Source of the DNA: CAYUYV01 sp964561475
Lineage (GTDB): Bacteria; Pseudomonadota; Alphaproteobacteria; JAJFIK01
Length of the DNA: 64,000 nt
Assembly (NCBI GenBank): GCA_964561475.1
Contig: CAZLPU010000002.1
Span: 1 to 64,000, forward strand
Direction: 5' to 3'
Shown here: positions 8,012-17,884 of the stretch, piece after piece
Numbering within the stretch: the first letter of the stretch is position 1
Layout of the letters: each line of letters begins with the position of its first letter
Made by a program: the position numbers and the translations under genes
The notes under the pieces: generated by a model
What the model saw: only the letters and a program-made list of their open reading frames with translations
Databases searched by the model: none
Told to the model about the DNA's origin: nothing

Positions 8012-11000
8012 GTGACGGACAGGACAAGCGGGATGCCGGGGGATGACAGGGAATCCACGCCTGGGGATGGAGCGGTGGAACCGGGACAGGTGCGCGACAC
8101 TGGCGATGTGCCTGCGGCGTTGAACAGTCTCCTGGCCCGGGCCGGTGCGCCGTTCCCCGCAAGCCCTGCCCTCAGCTTCCATCCCTCCCGGACGATTCGT
8201 CTTTGCGGCGCGTCCCTTGCCGGCCTGTTTGCCGTGCTGGAATCCGGCCGGGACCGGGAAGTCCTCACTCTGCCCCCGCCCTTCCAGGATCCCTCCGGCC
8301 AGCCGGACCAGCCAGACCAACAAGACCAGGACGAAGAGACCGCCGCTTTCCAGGATGCCCTTGAAGCCGCGCGGTTCACCGATGGTGCCTACGCCCATGA
8401 TCTGGCACGTTTGAGCAGCTTCCCTGCCGATTGTTCAATCGAGGACGGCTTGGCAACGGCGGAGCGGCATTTGCGTGACCGGGTCCGCAAGGCCACCGGC
8501 CTGTCCCCCCGTCTTCCCAAACCTCGGGTGAAACGCTCGGAGATTGCCCGCTCCCTCGGCGTCGAGCCCACATACCGACTGGCGCCGAGCCCTTCGGCGC
8601 CCGCCGATGATCGGCTGGCCAACGAATTGGCTGACAAGCCAGCCAATGATCCCGATGGGGGCGACAGTGACAGCGCGCGCCTGCATGGTCAGGAGGCGGA
8701 CCGGCTCCAGGCCACGCCGCTGCAAAGTCTTCTTTTCGAAGAGGAGCTCGACCGGCGTTTTGCCGACCTCCATGACGCGACCGAGTCGGCCCGGGACGAT
8801 CAGGGTGCCCATGTTCTCCATGCCGCCTATGGTCTGGTGACCGTTCCGGCGGACGCGGCAGGAAGCGAAACTTTGGTCGTGCCCGCCGTGCTCCAGCCGC
8901 TGACGCTGTCCGCCAAGATCGTGCCGGGGCGCTTTCGCTGGCGCATCAAGGGCGCGGGGCTCGGCGCGCGGCTCAACCTCGATCTGGTGCGCCTGCTTCG
9001 CGAGGCGGGCCTCTCTCTTCCCGACATGCCCGGTGCCGATGAGACACCAGTCCAGTTGCTGGCCAGAATCCGCACCGCCATAGACGGCAAACGCGGATGG
9101 GACCTGCAAACCGGTGCAATGATCTGTGCCGTGAGTGATGGCGGAGAAGCCCTGGCGGCGGACCTCCGGGCCCTGACCGACGAGACGGACGTGGCCGCCC
9201 ATCCGGTCGCGGCGCGGCTGCTTGGCCTTCCGGCCGGGGACGTACAGCAACCGGAGCTTGATGCAGGATCTTCCCGGGAAAAAGGCGCTCTGCTGATCAC
9301 TTCCACGGAACAGGCCGGTGAAGAGGCCGTGGCTTGCAGTCTCACAGGACAGTCCGTGGTCGTGGATACTCCGGCGGGCACGGACAAGGCGGGCGTCATT
9401 GCCAATCTGACCGCTGCCCATCTCGCGGAAGGCCGGCGGGTGCTTGTGGTCTCGGAGCTGGCCCGCACCCGTCACCGGCTGATCGCGGATCTGGAAGACG
9501 CGGGCCTTGAGGCCTTCGCCCTGGATCTGGAAGACGGCCTGACCACGCCTGTGGATCTGCTCAAGGCCGTCCACCGGCGCCAGGGCCTGTTCGGTGAGGT
9601 GGAACCTGTCCTGCCGGACCAGACCGCCCAAGCCCGGACCCGACATCGGGAAACCCTTGAGCGATACGACGCCCTTCTCGGCAAGCCATTCGGTGCGATC
9701 GGCCTTACCATCCGGGACATTCTGTGGACCTACACAAAGCTGCGGCTGGACGGGGTCCAAGGCAGGTCCTCCGGCGCCGCTCCCGCCGGCCAGTCGGATG
9801 ACCCCAGGCCCGCCCGGCTTCCCGACGCCTGCGATATCACCCGGGACATGCTTGATCAGAGGAGCGCCCGGCTGCGCGTTCTCGATACGGAACGGGCCCA
9901 TCTCGCCACCCTGGCCCTGAACCCGTCATCCCATCCCTGGCGCGGGCTGGCCAACCCTCTGACGCCGCCGGACGAGCAGACCCTTGTGCGGATCACGGAA
10001 GCCTGGCGGGGCGCACTGGACGCCCTGGCCGCCACCGCCCGTCCGATTGCCGATCAATTCGCCAGTCAACCCATGGGACTGATGACGGGTCAGCCGGGAG
10101 AGGCAGGGACAGACAGCCTTGAGGGCGCCCTTCCCCTGGATCTGGCCCGGATCACCCGGCTCAAGGATGTTCTTGCAAGCCTGCCGGAACCGCCCGGCGC
10201 GTCCGCAACTTCAGCCGGCGGACCGTTGAAACATGGCCACGCGTCCGCATCCCCGGCTTCCCGGGGCAACCGGGCCGAGGAGGACATGGCCGCCTGCCTC
10301 AAAATGCTGCGCACACCGACAGCCCGCAAGGATGCCCGGCGGCTTGACGACATCTGGACGGAAGTGGCCCGCCACGAAGAGGCCATTGCGGCCGGGTTCG
10401 GCAGGGCGCCCTCGGACACCCGCAGTCTCACGGACCGGGTGGGCGAAATCGCCGCCCTGGCGGATGCGTGCCGCAGCGCGGGCCCGGATCTGGAAACCCT
10501 GGAAGCCGTCCGTGGGGAAACCATGCGGCTTGAAGTGGCGCGCACCACGCTCCAGGGCCTGCGCCAGAGCCTGACGGCCATTGCCGAGGATCTGGGCATT
10601 GAACGCATCGAGACCCGGACGGATGTCAACGGCGTCATCCGCATGGGCCGTCTGCTTGCGGATACCCCTAAATCCGCTATGGCATTGCGCCGGAAGGATC
10701 TGGCCGGGGAAGAGGCGGGAGAGGCGCTTCAGGCGGTCAAGGATGGCTTTATGGATTTCGTCCGGCGCAAGCAGCATCTTGACCGCCGGATCCGGGTGAA
10801 TGTCCGTATCGACCCGCGTATTCCCCGCCAGGCCGCCCATACCCTGCGCAACACCCCCTTCCTGCTGCGGCCGTTCTCCGCCAAATACCGCAAAGCCGTG
10901 AACTGGGCACGGCGGATGGTGCGCAATCACCGTTATCTCAAATCCGCGCCGCGGTTTTTCGATGGTCTGGCCACCCTGACTGAAGACATTCAGTGGTTTG

Positions 11001-13540
11001 CGGACCATGCCAAACTCAAGGCCTTCTGGGGGCCGTCATTCAAAGGGATCGACACGGATATTCCGGCCCTTGAAGCGGCCTGCGCCTTCAGCCGGGAGGT
11101 AGAGGACCTGCGTGCGCGCAATGGGGCCGGTCCAGCCATGGCTGACTTCCTGCTCAACGCCCCGGCCACTGTGCTGGAGAGTTTCGCCGACCGGCTGGAA
11201 GGCCCGGCGGGCGAGCGTCTGCGGGACGGGGCCCGGCTTCTCGAGGCGGATCCGGACGGGACCGGGACCCTTTCCAGCCTGATATCCACCGTGGACGCCA
11301 AGCTCGCCACCTTGAAGCGGGTGGAAACCCATGCAACCGCCGTCGGTCTCAACCCAAAGACGGCCCTGAAGAACATCGAGTCCGTGGCCGATGGGCTGCG
11401 GCGGCGGGAAGAGCTGCTGGAGGAAGTGGCCCAGATCTCCGGCCATGGCAATCTCACCGAGCGGGGTTTCGCGCCGGATGCCCCCACGTTCCGGGCTGAG
11501 ATCCTCAGTCTTATGGGGCTTTTCGAGATTGATCTGACCCCGGCGGGCATTGAACCGGACTTGTGGCAAACGCATTTCCTGTCCGGCGATCCCCTGGCAA
11601 CCCTCGTGAAAGCCCGCGCCGATGGTGCGGCCCTGAACGAGAAACTCCAGGCGCTTGATTCCCTCAGCAACCAGATTGAAGAGCTGACCGGCCTGGCACC
11701 GGAACAGCAGGCGGAAAGCACAGCCGTCCACGCCCTGAAGGACTGGGCCCGGGCCGCAAGCCGGAAAGCCGGACTGACCGCCTTCAATGCTTGGCTGCGG
11801 GCGCGCCGGGACTGTGAATCCGAAAACCTCGAGACCTTTCTCGATCACTGTGAGACCGAGGGATCCGGCCAGGATCTGCCCGCCCTCTATGCATATTCCC
11901 TGTGGCACAGCCTGACGGGCCGGATCATGGAAGCCTATCCGGATCTCACCCGGATGACCGGCCTTGCCACGGCGGAAGCGGTGGACGGATTGCAGGCGGC
12001 GGAGCGGGATATTCTTGCATTGAACCGGCGCATCATCCGGTCCCGTCTTCTGTCCAGGGACAATCAGGACACGGTTTTGCCTGAAGTTCTGCGGGAAGGC
12101 TCGACCGGGGACACCCTGGGCCTTGCCGGGCTGATCCGCGAAGCGGGGGACCGGCTCCAGGACCTCAAGCCCTGCTGGATCGCCAGCCCGGCAGCCTTGG
12201 CCAGAGCGGTGCCCGCAAGCGGCCACCGGTTCGATCTGGTGATTATCGACAGTGCCCATGCCATGGCGTTGGACCATGGGCTGACCGCTGTCCTGCGCGG
12301 GTCACAGGCCGTCATTCTGGGCGACAGCCGCCAGGGAATGGGCATGGATACCACCGACGGTCTGGGAATCGGCAGCAGTCTGATGGTGCGGGCTCTCGAG
12401 GTCTTCCCGGAGCGTCTCCGCCTCACCTGGCAGGTGGAAGCGCGCCATGAGGGATTGGCCGCCCATGCCAACGCCGTTCTTTACGACAATACACTGAACA
12501 TCCTGCCCTCACCGGTCGGCGGCGATCCCCGCCTCGGGGTCAAGCTCAACGGGACAGGTGGTACGGTGCGCCGAACCTCCGGCGGCATGGATGGGGCCGT
12601 AAACAGCGCAGAAGCCAGGGCCATCGTGACCCGTGCCCTTGCTTTCATGCGCAGAGAGCCCCGCCGTTCCCTGGCGATCGCCACGATCCATCAGGCCCAG
12701 GCGGATTTGATCCGGCGTATGCTCGTGCGTGACATCCGTCATGATCCCCTGGCGGCGGATTTCATCAATGGCCGGGCTGGCGGACCCGAAGCATTTGCCG
12801 TCAAGACCCTGCCCATGGCCGCATCCGCCAGCCGGGATGTGGTGCTGATCTCTCCGGTCCAGGACGGCTCCGGGCATGATCTGGCGGCAGAACCCCTTGC
12901 CAGCCTGACCTGCGGCGCCAGGGAAGCGATTGAAGTGTTCGGGCCCCCTGCCCCATCCCCCGCCGATGCCCTTGAAACGCCGCATGAGGATGATCAGAGC
13001 ACAGAGGATAGCGCGAAACCGTCAGGATCTCCCCTGATGGACCTCGCGGCCTGGGCGAACCCCGGTCATGGTCCGGAAGACATAGAGCCCCAGGATGCGG
13101 CCGGAAGCGTGATCGCCGGCGCCCTGCGCCGCCATGGCTTTGAAGTGAGTGCACGGATCGGGACCGGTCCGCACCGCCTGCCTCTCGCGGTCCGCCACCC
13201 GGACGATCCGGATGCGTTCCTTGCCGCCATCGCCCTCGATGACATGCCTCTGATCGACGGCCTGGATGCCCCTGCTCAGCCTGCCGGATCGTTCACACCG
13301 ACCCAGCGCTGGGTCCATTACCCCGCGCTCCTCGATCGGGCGCGCTGGAAGGTCTATCGGATCTGGCCCGTGGACTGGTTCACCGATGCGGACCGGGAAG
13401 CAGAAAAACTCCTGGCCTGGCTCAACACACAAATGGGCCGCCCGCCGGGAACCACCGTTTCCCGTGCTCTCAAGCGGGTGGATCTGACCCTGGTGGATGG
13501 CGGGCGTGACCGCACCACCACCCTCGGCAGCGGCTCCTGA
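8012..13540 (+). CDS. Giant DUF4011-type SF1 helicase/nuclease-fold protein with degenerate catalytic motifs
   Basis: An 1842-residue intact frame from GTG at 8012 (GGGAG six bases upstream). Residues about 235-350 match the DUF4011-type N-terminal region (LQSLLFEEELDRRFADL, then GAHVLHAAYGLV, then ARLNLDLVRLLREAGLSLPD). A split superfamily-1 helicase core follows, with a long helical insertion between its halves, and a C-terminal restriction-endonuclease-like/Vsr-type domain (about 1700-1830) ending in KVYRIWPVDWF. Catalytic positions are altered throughout. The Walker A GTGKS equivalent is GTDKA (456-460). Walker B DEA is DSA (1413-1415). The arginine motif reads LTWQVEARHE (1471-1480). The QGDE motif is replaced near 1602-1609. 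In the nuclease domain FRIDLAV is HRLPLAV and IECDG is IALDD (1740-1744). Probably a scaffold or decoy rather than an enzyme. No partner gene is evident. Confidence 0.8.
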   Translation: MTDRTSGMPGDDRESTPGDGAVEPGQVRDTGDVPAALNSLLARAGAPFPASPALSFHPSRTIRLCGASLAGLFAVLESGRDREVLTLPPPFQDPSGQPDQPDQQDQDEETAAFQDALEAARFTDGAYAHDLARLSSFPADCSIEDGLATAERHLRDRVRKATGLSPRLPKPRVKRSEIARSLGVEPTYRLAPSPSAPADDRLANELADKPANDPDGGDSDSARLHGQEADRLQATPLQSLLFEEELDRRFADLHDATESARDDQGAHVLHAAYGLVTVPADAAGSETLVVPAVLQPLTLSAKIVPGRFRWRIKGAGLGARLNLDLVRLLREAGLSLPDMPGADETPVQLLARIRTAIDGKRGWDLQTGAMICAVSDGGEALAADLRALTDETDVAAHPVAARLLGLPAGDVQQPELDAGSSREKGALLITSTEQAGEEAVACSLTGQSVVVDTPAGTDKAGVIANLTAAHLAEGRRVLVVSELARTRHRLIADLEDAGLEAFALDLEDGLTTPVDLLKAVHRRQGLFGEVEPVLPDQTAQARTRHRETLERYDALLGKPFGAIGLTIRDILWTYTKLRLDGVQGRSSGAAPAGQSDDPRPARLPDACDITRDMLDQRSARLRVLDTERAHLATLALNPSSHPWRGLANPLTPPDEQTLVRITEAWRGALDALAATARPIADQFASQPMGLMTGQPGEAGTDSLEGALPLDLARITRLKDVLASLPEPPGASATSAGGPLKHGHASASPASRGNRAEEDMAACLKMLRTPTARKDARRLDDIWTEVARHEEAIAAGFGRAPSDTRSLTDRVGEIAALADACRSAGPDLETLEAVRGETMRLEVARTTLQGLRQSLTAIAEDLGIERIETRTDVNGVIRMGRLLADTPKSAMALRRKDLAGEEAGEALQAVKDGFMDFVRRKQHLDRRIRVNVRIDPRIPRQAAHTLRNTPFLLRPFSAKYRKAVNWARRMVRNHRYLKSAPRFFDGLATLTEDIQWFADHAKLKAFWGPSFKGIDTDIPALEAACAFSREVEDLRARNGAGPAMADFLLNAPATVLESFADRLEGPAGERLRDGARLLEADPDGTGTLSSLISTVDAKLATLKRVETHATAVGLNPKTALKNIESVADGLRRREELLEEVAQISGHGNLTERGFAPDAPTFRAEILSLMGLFEIDLTPAGIEPDLWQTHFLSGDPLATLVKARADGAALNEKLQALDSLSNQIEELTGLAPEQQAESTAVHALKDWARAASRKAGLTAFNAWLRARRDCESENLETFLDHCETEGSGQDLPALYAYSLWHSLTGRIMEAYPDLTRMTGLATAEAVDGLQAAERDILALNRRIIRSRLLSRDNQDTVLPEVLREGSTGDTLGLAGLIREAGDRLQDLKPCWIASPAALARAVPASGHRFDLVIIDSAHAMALDHGLTAVLRGSQAVILGDSRQGMGMDTTDGLGIGSSLMVRALEVFPERLRLTWQVEARHEGLAAHANAVLYDNTLNILPSPVGGDPRLGVKLNGTGGTVRRTSGGMDGAVNSAEARAIVTRALAFMRREPRRSLAIATIHQAQADLIRRMLVRDIRHDPLAADFINGRAGGPEAFAVKTLPMAASASRDVVLISPVQDGSGHDLAAEPLASLTCGAREAIEVFGPPAPSPADALETPHEDDQSTEDSAKPSGSPLMDLAAWANPGHGPEDIEPQDAAGSVIAGALRRHGFEVSARIGTGPHRLPLAVRHPDDPDAFLAAIALDDMPLIDGLDAPAQPAGSFTPTQRWVHYPALLDRARWKVYRIWPVDWFTDADREAEKLLAWLNTQMGRPPGTTVSRALKRVDLTLVDGGRDRTTTLGSGS

Positions 13541-13585
13541 CCGGCCTCCCGGACCTGTGTTCCGTATGGGGACATCCGGTGGGGG

Positions 13586-14542
13586 TCAGACATCCTCACC
13601 GGCGGTGACCGTTGTGACCTGACCGAACCAGCGGTCCAGAGCCGCCAAAGCATCCGGTGGCAGAGGCGGTGCGAGGATCGACCGGATATTGGCTTCCAGA
13701 TGGGCCGGGCTGCCCGTGCCTGTCAAAGTGACATGGGCACCAGGGGCATGGCGGCAGTAGCGGTAGGCCGCCTCCGGCAGATCCGCTGCCCGGCCCGGAC
13801 CGGTCAGCACGGCCTCCACCGCGCTTGCGTCCAGGGGCGTGATCCGGTTTTGGGCCGCCAGGTGATCCAGAAGCGGCTGAAGGGCTTGCCTGGAGCGCAG
13901 GGCCTTGCGCACCGCGAACATGATCTGGGTGCCGATGTCTTTCTCGATGCAAGGCCTGAGCACTTTGTCATGGGCGGACGGGTTGAGAAAATTGAGACCC
14001 ACCATGACCACATCGAAATGATCATGCGCCACCGCCTGGGACAGCATGGTGTGCTCCGTGTCCGCCTGAAAGAGTTCCGTAATGCCCAGAAACCGGATCT
14101 TGCCTTCCTGTTTCAAGGCCAGCAGTTCCGGCACGAGGCGCTCCACACAGGCGGGATACTGGGCGCTCACCACCCCGTGCAGGTTCATGATGTCGATGTA
14201 ATCAGTCCCAAGACGGGTAAGGCTTTCCTCGACGCTGGTCCGCAACCGCTCCGGCGCCATCACCTCCGGCTCAAGGTTCCATTGATCGCCCGCGTAGACG
14301 CCGGATTTGGTGGAAATCACCACCGTATTCCGGTCCCTGCCCCGCAATGCCGCGCCGACCGCGCCTTCGGTGCCGTAGGCGGCGGCGGTATCGATGAAGG
14401 TGACACCAAGATCGAGCGCCCGGCGCACGATATTTGCTCCATGCTCTTCGCCCTGGCTGATGCCAAGCCGCGAATGACCGCCGCAACCCAGGCCCGCTAC
14501 ACTGACCTCCAGCCCTGTGCGTCCCAATCTCACCGTGTCCAT
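13586..14542 (-). CDS. Aldo/keto reductase
   Basis: A 318-residue cytosolic NADP(H)-dependent oxidoreductase of the AKR superfamily. The catalytic tetrad is readable: Asp51 and Tyr56 in FIDTAAAYG, Lys79 in VISTKSG and His122 in MNLHGVV. Length and barrel layout are normal for the family. ATG at 14542 follows a GGAGGGA-rich leader. It converges with the DUF4011-like gene (45-bp gap) and diverges from the DUF3667 gene. The substrate is not deducible; carbonyl detoxification or sugar metabolism are both possible. Confidence 0.85.
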   Translation of the reverse strand: MDTVRLGRTGLEVSVAGLGCGGHSRLGISQGEEHGANIVRRALDLGVTFIDTAAAYGTEGAVGAALRGRDRNTVVISTKSGVYAGDQWNLEPEVMAPERLRTSVEESLTRLGTDYIDIMNLHGVVSAQYPACVERLVPELLALKQEGKIRFLGITELFQADTEHTMLSQAVAHDHFDVVMVGLNFLNPSAHDKVLRPCIEKDIGTQIMFAVRKALRSRQALQPLLDHLAAQNRITPLDASAVEAVLTGPGRAADLPEAAYRYCRHAPGAHVTLTGTGSPAHLEANIRSILAPPLPPDALAALDRWFGQVTTVTAGEDV

Positions 14543-14669
14543 CGCCTGCCGTCCCTCCCCCCGTTACTCGTGCCGATCTGTCGAGCGCCCCAAGGGCTGC
14601 ATCCCCTCCCAAAGCACTTTCCTGGTATTGTGGCGTAGAACTGAGCCCTGAGAAACCGGACACCGGCCC

Positions 14670-15620
14670 ATGAGCGAACCCAGTCAGACCACCTGTCCCA
14701 ATTGCGGTGCTGTCTTTACCGGCAATTATTGCTGGTCATGCGGCCAGAAACGAGGCAGTTCAAAGCGCAGTCTTGGTGAAATCGTCGGTGAGTTCATTGA
14801 AGAGACCTTCTCCCTGGACTCAAAATTGGCCCAGACCATTGCAGCCCTGTTATGGCGACCTGGCCGGATCAGCCATGCCTATTGGGAAGGACAACGCACC
14901 CGATACTCGTCACCCTTCAAGATTTACGTGACCTCCGCGCTGATCGCCGCTGTGGTTCTGGCCCTCACGCCCATCGGCCTATTCGTCGTGAACCTGCAGA
15001 TTGAGCCGGCGGAGGCCATTGGGTGGTCTGAGGATCGGATCCGTGAGGCCATGACCGACGACGCCCTGTCCCTGTCTCTTCAGGTTGATTTCTTTGTTCC
15101 GCTTAAGGAACTGTCAGCGAACGGCTCCGCCCAGGCGGAACTGCGCGTGCTGGATACGGTCATTGATGCGCGTCCGGAACGCCCCTTCGTCAATGCGGTT
15201 GTCGATGGCTTGCGGGAAGGGATCACCGCACCATACGTGTTCAATACCCAGGTCAATATCTGGTTCTCCCGGTTCCTGGCCGCGTTCGTCCTGGTCATGA
15301 CCTTGTTCTTCGCAGTGCTTTATCCCAGGCGCTATCTGGTGCAGCACCTGGTTTTCGCCGTCCATCTTCAGGCGTTTATCGGGCTGGCGATGTCCGCGGC
15401 CTGTCTCATGGCCTATGTGACGGGTCTGGCGAATATGGTCGCCTTCGGCTTCTTTGTCGCGCTTTCGGCAGTCTATACGCTGATCGCCATGCGCCGGGCC
15501 TATGGGAACAGCTGGCTTGTGACTGTGTTCAAGTTCGCGCTTCTGTTTCTGGCCTATGCCCAATCCATGATGCTGGCCGCACCGGGCGTCATGGCCATTG
15601 CAGGCTGGACCATGGCCTGA
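14670..15620 (+). CDS. DUF3667-type membrane protein with N-terminal zinc ribbon
   Basis: A 316-residue protein. It opens with a zinc ribbon of four cysteines (Cys9, Cys12, Cys21, Cys24; CPNC and CWSC pairs). The DUF3667 hallmark of an amphipathic stretch with LLWRPGRISHAYWEG and TRYSSPFKIYVTSA follows. About five hydrophobic helices are visible at roughly 87-110, 195-215, 222-250, 255-275 and 285-315. Between helices one and two lies a soluble segment of about 85 residues. Family function is unknown. The epimerase gene starts only 25 bp after its stop, so the two may be co-transcribed. The ribosome site is weak. Confidence 0.8.
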   Translation: MSEPSQTTCPNCGAVFTGNYCWSCGQKRGSSKRSLGEIVGEFIEETFSLDSKLAQTIAALLWRPGRISHAYWEGQRTRYSSPFKIYVTSALIAAVVLALTPIGLFVVNLQIEPAEAIGWSEDRIREAMTDDALSLSLQVDFFVPLKELSANGSAQAELRVLDTVIDARPERPFVNAVVDGLREGITAPYVFNTQVNIWFSRFLAAFVLVMTLFFAVLYPRRYLVQHLVFAVHLQAFIGLAMSAACLMAYVTGLANMVAFGFFVALSAVYTLIAMRRAYGNSWLVTVFKFALLFLAYAQSMMLAAPGVMAIAGWTMA

Positions 15621-15645
15621 TCTTTTCTGGCGGGATCAAATCGGT

Positions 15646-16629
15646 ATGACCATTCTTGTGACCGGCAGCAGCGGCCATCTGGGGGAAGGATTGATGCGCC
15701 TGCTGAAGGGGCGCGACCGTCCGGCCAGGGGGCTCGATCTTCTGGCTGGCCCTTATACGGACCATATCGGCTCCATCACCGACGGTGAGCTGGTCAGGGA
15801 TTGCCTGCGGGGTGCCTCGGCGATCGTGCATACGGCTACCCTGCACAAGCCCCATGTGGCCACCCATGGCAGGCAGGCCTTTATCGAGACCAACATCACC
15901 GGCACCCTGGTTCTCCTGGAAGAAGCCCTGGCGGCGGGCATAAAGACGGTCATCTTCACCAGCACCACCAGCACCTTCGGCGCTGCCCTCACCCCGCCGC
16001 CAGGGGCCCCTGCCGCCTGGATCGACGAGACGGTCACGCCGGTCCCCAAGAACATCTACGGCGTGACCAAGACGGCGGCGGAGGATCTGTGTGAACTCTT
16101 CCATCGCCGGCACGGATTGAACTGCATCATTCTGCGCACCGCGCGTTTCTTTCCGGAAGAGGATGACAACCGCACCACCCGTGAGACCTATGCGGATGAA
16201 AACGCAAAAGCGAATGAGTTTCTGTTCCGCCGGGTTGACCTGGAAGATGCTGCATCCGCCCATATTGCCGCTTTGGACCGGGCCGCCGATATTGGGTTTG
16301 GCCGGTACATCATCAGCGCCACCACGCCCTTCACGAGAGACGATCTGCCCGTGCTCCAAATCGATCCCGAACCCCGGATTGGGGCCCGGTACCGGGATTT
16401 CCACCAAATCTACAGGGCCAGGGGGTATGTCATGTTCCCAGGGATCGACCGGGTCTATGTGAACGCCAAGGCCCGCCAGGACCTAGGATGGAGGCCGGTC
16501 TATGATTTTGGACAAATCCTGGCGCAGTTGGCGGCGCATACGCCCATTGGCAGCCCCCTGGCCCGGCAGGTCGGGCGCAAGGGCTACCATGCCCAGACCT
16601 TCCGGGATGGCCCCTACCCGGTTGATTGA
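15646..16629 (+). CDS. NAD(P)-dependent epimerase/dehydratase (extended SDR)
   Basis: A 327-residue extended short-chain dehydrogenase. The Rossmann dinucleotide motif TGSSGHLGEGL lies at the N-terminus, the active-site region reads FTSTTSTFG, and the YGVTK motif supplies the catalytic Tyr and Lys. I chose the ATG at 15646 because the Rossmann strand ILVTG begins at once there; an upstream ATG at 15598 would overlap the preceding gene and add a Trp-rich stretch unlike the family. Likely acts on a nucleotide sugar or similar substrate. No sugar-pathway neighbours are present, so the substrate stays open. Confidence 0.82.
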   Translation: MTILVTGSSGHLGEGLMRLLKGRDRPARGLDLLAGPYTDHIGSITDGELVRDCLRGASAIVHTATLHKPHVATHGRQAFIETNITGTLVLLEEALAAGIKTVIFTSTTSTFGAALTPPPGAPAAWIDETVTPVPKNIYGVTKTAAEDLCELFHRRHGLNCIILRTARFFPEEDDNRTTRETYADENAKANEFLFRRVDLEDAASAHIAALDRAADIGFGRYIISATTPFTRDDLPVLQIDPEPRIGARYRDFHQIYRARGYVMFPGIDRVYVNAKARQDLGWRPVYDFGQILAQLAAHTPIGSPLARQVGRKGYHAQTFRDGPYPVD

Positions 16630-16755
16630 CCGGTCTGGTTGAAGAGAGCGGATCGGGACCGAAAAAACGGGGTGAAGCCTTGCCCGGCGCGGGAAGAGGC
16701 GGGCACCTTCCGAGCGACAGCCGCCCTGGTGGCAAAACTGATCAAGGGGAACAGG

Positions 16756-17589
16756 ATGATTGACCGGCAGACCATTTTCATCACCGGGGCGGCCTCGGGC
16801 CTGGGCCGGGAAACCGCGCGCCTGTTTGCCTCCAAAGGCTGGTTCGTGGGCGCCACGGACATTAACGGGCCGGGTCTGGAGACCCTCCGGGCAGAACTGG
16901 GGCCGGACAACTGTTTCATCGCCGTCCACGATGTGACCGACCGGGCGGACTGGACCCAGGCCGTGGAGGGCTTTTCCGCTGCCACCGGCGGGCGGATGGA
17001 TCTGTTCTTCAACAATGCGGGGATCGGCCTCGGCGGCCCCCTGGACGAAATGCCGGAAGGGGATGCGGCCAAGGTCATCGCCGTGAATTTCCAGGGTGTG
17101 GTCCACGGCATTTACGCCTGCCTGCCCCTTTTGAAAGCCACCGCCGCCGAGACCGGGCGGGCCACCATCGTGAACATGGGGTCCGCCTCGGGCATGATCG
17201 GCAGCCCGGGCATGGCCATGTACACGGCCACCAAGCACGCGGTCCGGGGCATGACCGACTCCCTGAGCGCTGAATTCAAGCGCTTCGGCATCCGGGTGGC
17301 GGAACTCCAGCCCGCATTCATCGACACGGCCATACTCGACAGTCCCTTGATGGGCTCCAACCACTCCGTCCGGGAACAATTGGCGGCGAGCAAGGTGCCC
17401 GTGGCCCAGCCCAGCCTGATTTCCGAAGCTGTCTGGCGCATTGCCCATACGGACAATCCCAAGGTGCATTATGCCTTGGGCTGGCCCGCCCGGATGTTGC
17501 AGATCTACGCCCGGTTCTTCCCGAAAACCCTGCGCTGGCTCATGGGCAAGGGCTTCACCCGCAACGCGGAGAAGGGCGACGGCAAATAG
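16756..17589 (+). CDS. SDR family oxidoreductase
   Basis: A 277-residue classical short-chain dehydrogenase: cofactor motif TGAASGLG near the N-terminus, FNNAG, a catalytic serine in NMGSASG, and YTATK carrying Tyr and Lys. The start at 16756 has AAGGGGA eight bases upstream and sits right before the first Rossmann strand. The C-terminus (LGWPARMLQIYARFFP, then LRWLMGKG) resembles SDRs that act on lipid or steroid substrates and may associate with the membrane; that is inference. It lies in a + strand run with an epimerase and a Baeyer-Villiger-type monooxygenase. Confidence 0.85.
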   Translation: MIDRQTIFITGAASGLGRETARLFASKGWFVGATDINGPGLETLRAELGPDNCFIAVHDVTDRADWTQAVEGFSAATGGRMDLFFNNAGIGLGGPLDEMPEGDAAKVIAVNFQGVVHGIYACLPLLKATAAETGRATIVNMGSASGMIGSPGMAMYTATKHAVRGMTDSLSAEFKRFGIRVAELQPAFIDTAILDSPLMGSNHSVREQLAASKVPVAQPSLISEAVWRIAHTDNPKVHYALGWPARMLQIYARFFPKTLRWLMGKGFTRNAEKGDGK

Positions 17590-17598
17590 AAGCGCTAT

Positions 17599-17640
17599 CC
17601 GGGGCCATGGGGCCGGGGCCATGGGGCCGGGGCCATAGGG
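17599..17640. repeat. Tandem 14-bp repeat, three units
   Basis: The unit CCGGGGCCATGGGG occurs perfectly at 17599-17612 and 17613-17626, then with one change at 17627-17640, just after the SDR stop codon. Each unit contains the palindromes GGGCC-type core and CCATGG. Possibly a length-variable element; function unknown. The rest of the 295-bp gap to 17884 shows no gene. Confidence 0.85.
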
Positions 17641-17884
17641 AATGATCAGGGGAAGGGCCTGGAAAAGCGCCTTGATCAAGGAGTTGTGTGTGCGTTTAGC
17701 GGGCATGGCAGGCACTTGGCCGAAACCGTTCATCATGGCGTTTCGGTCTATAGTCTGAGCATAATCATGGGCGTGCGGGTTTGGTCAGGCGCGCGGCGTG
17801 GGGAACGCCGAAAAGCCTTGAAGGGCGGCCCGGAACCGGGCGCATCCTTACGGGACGCGGGTGTTGATAGAGGGGTAAAGGGCC

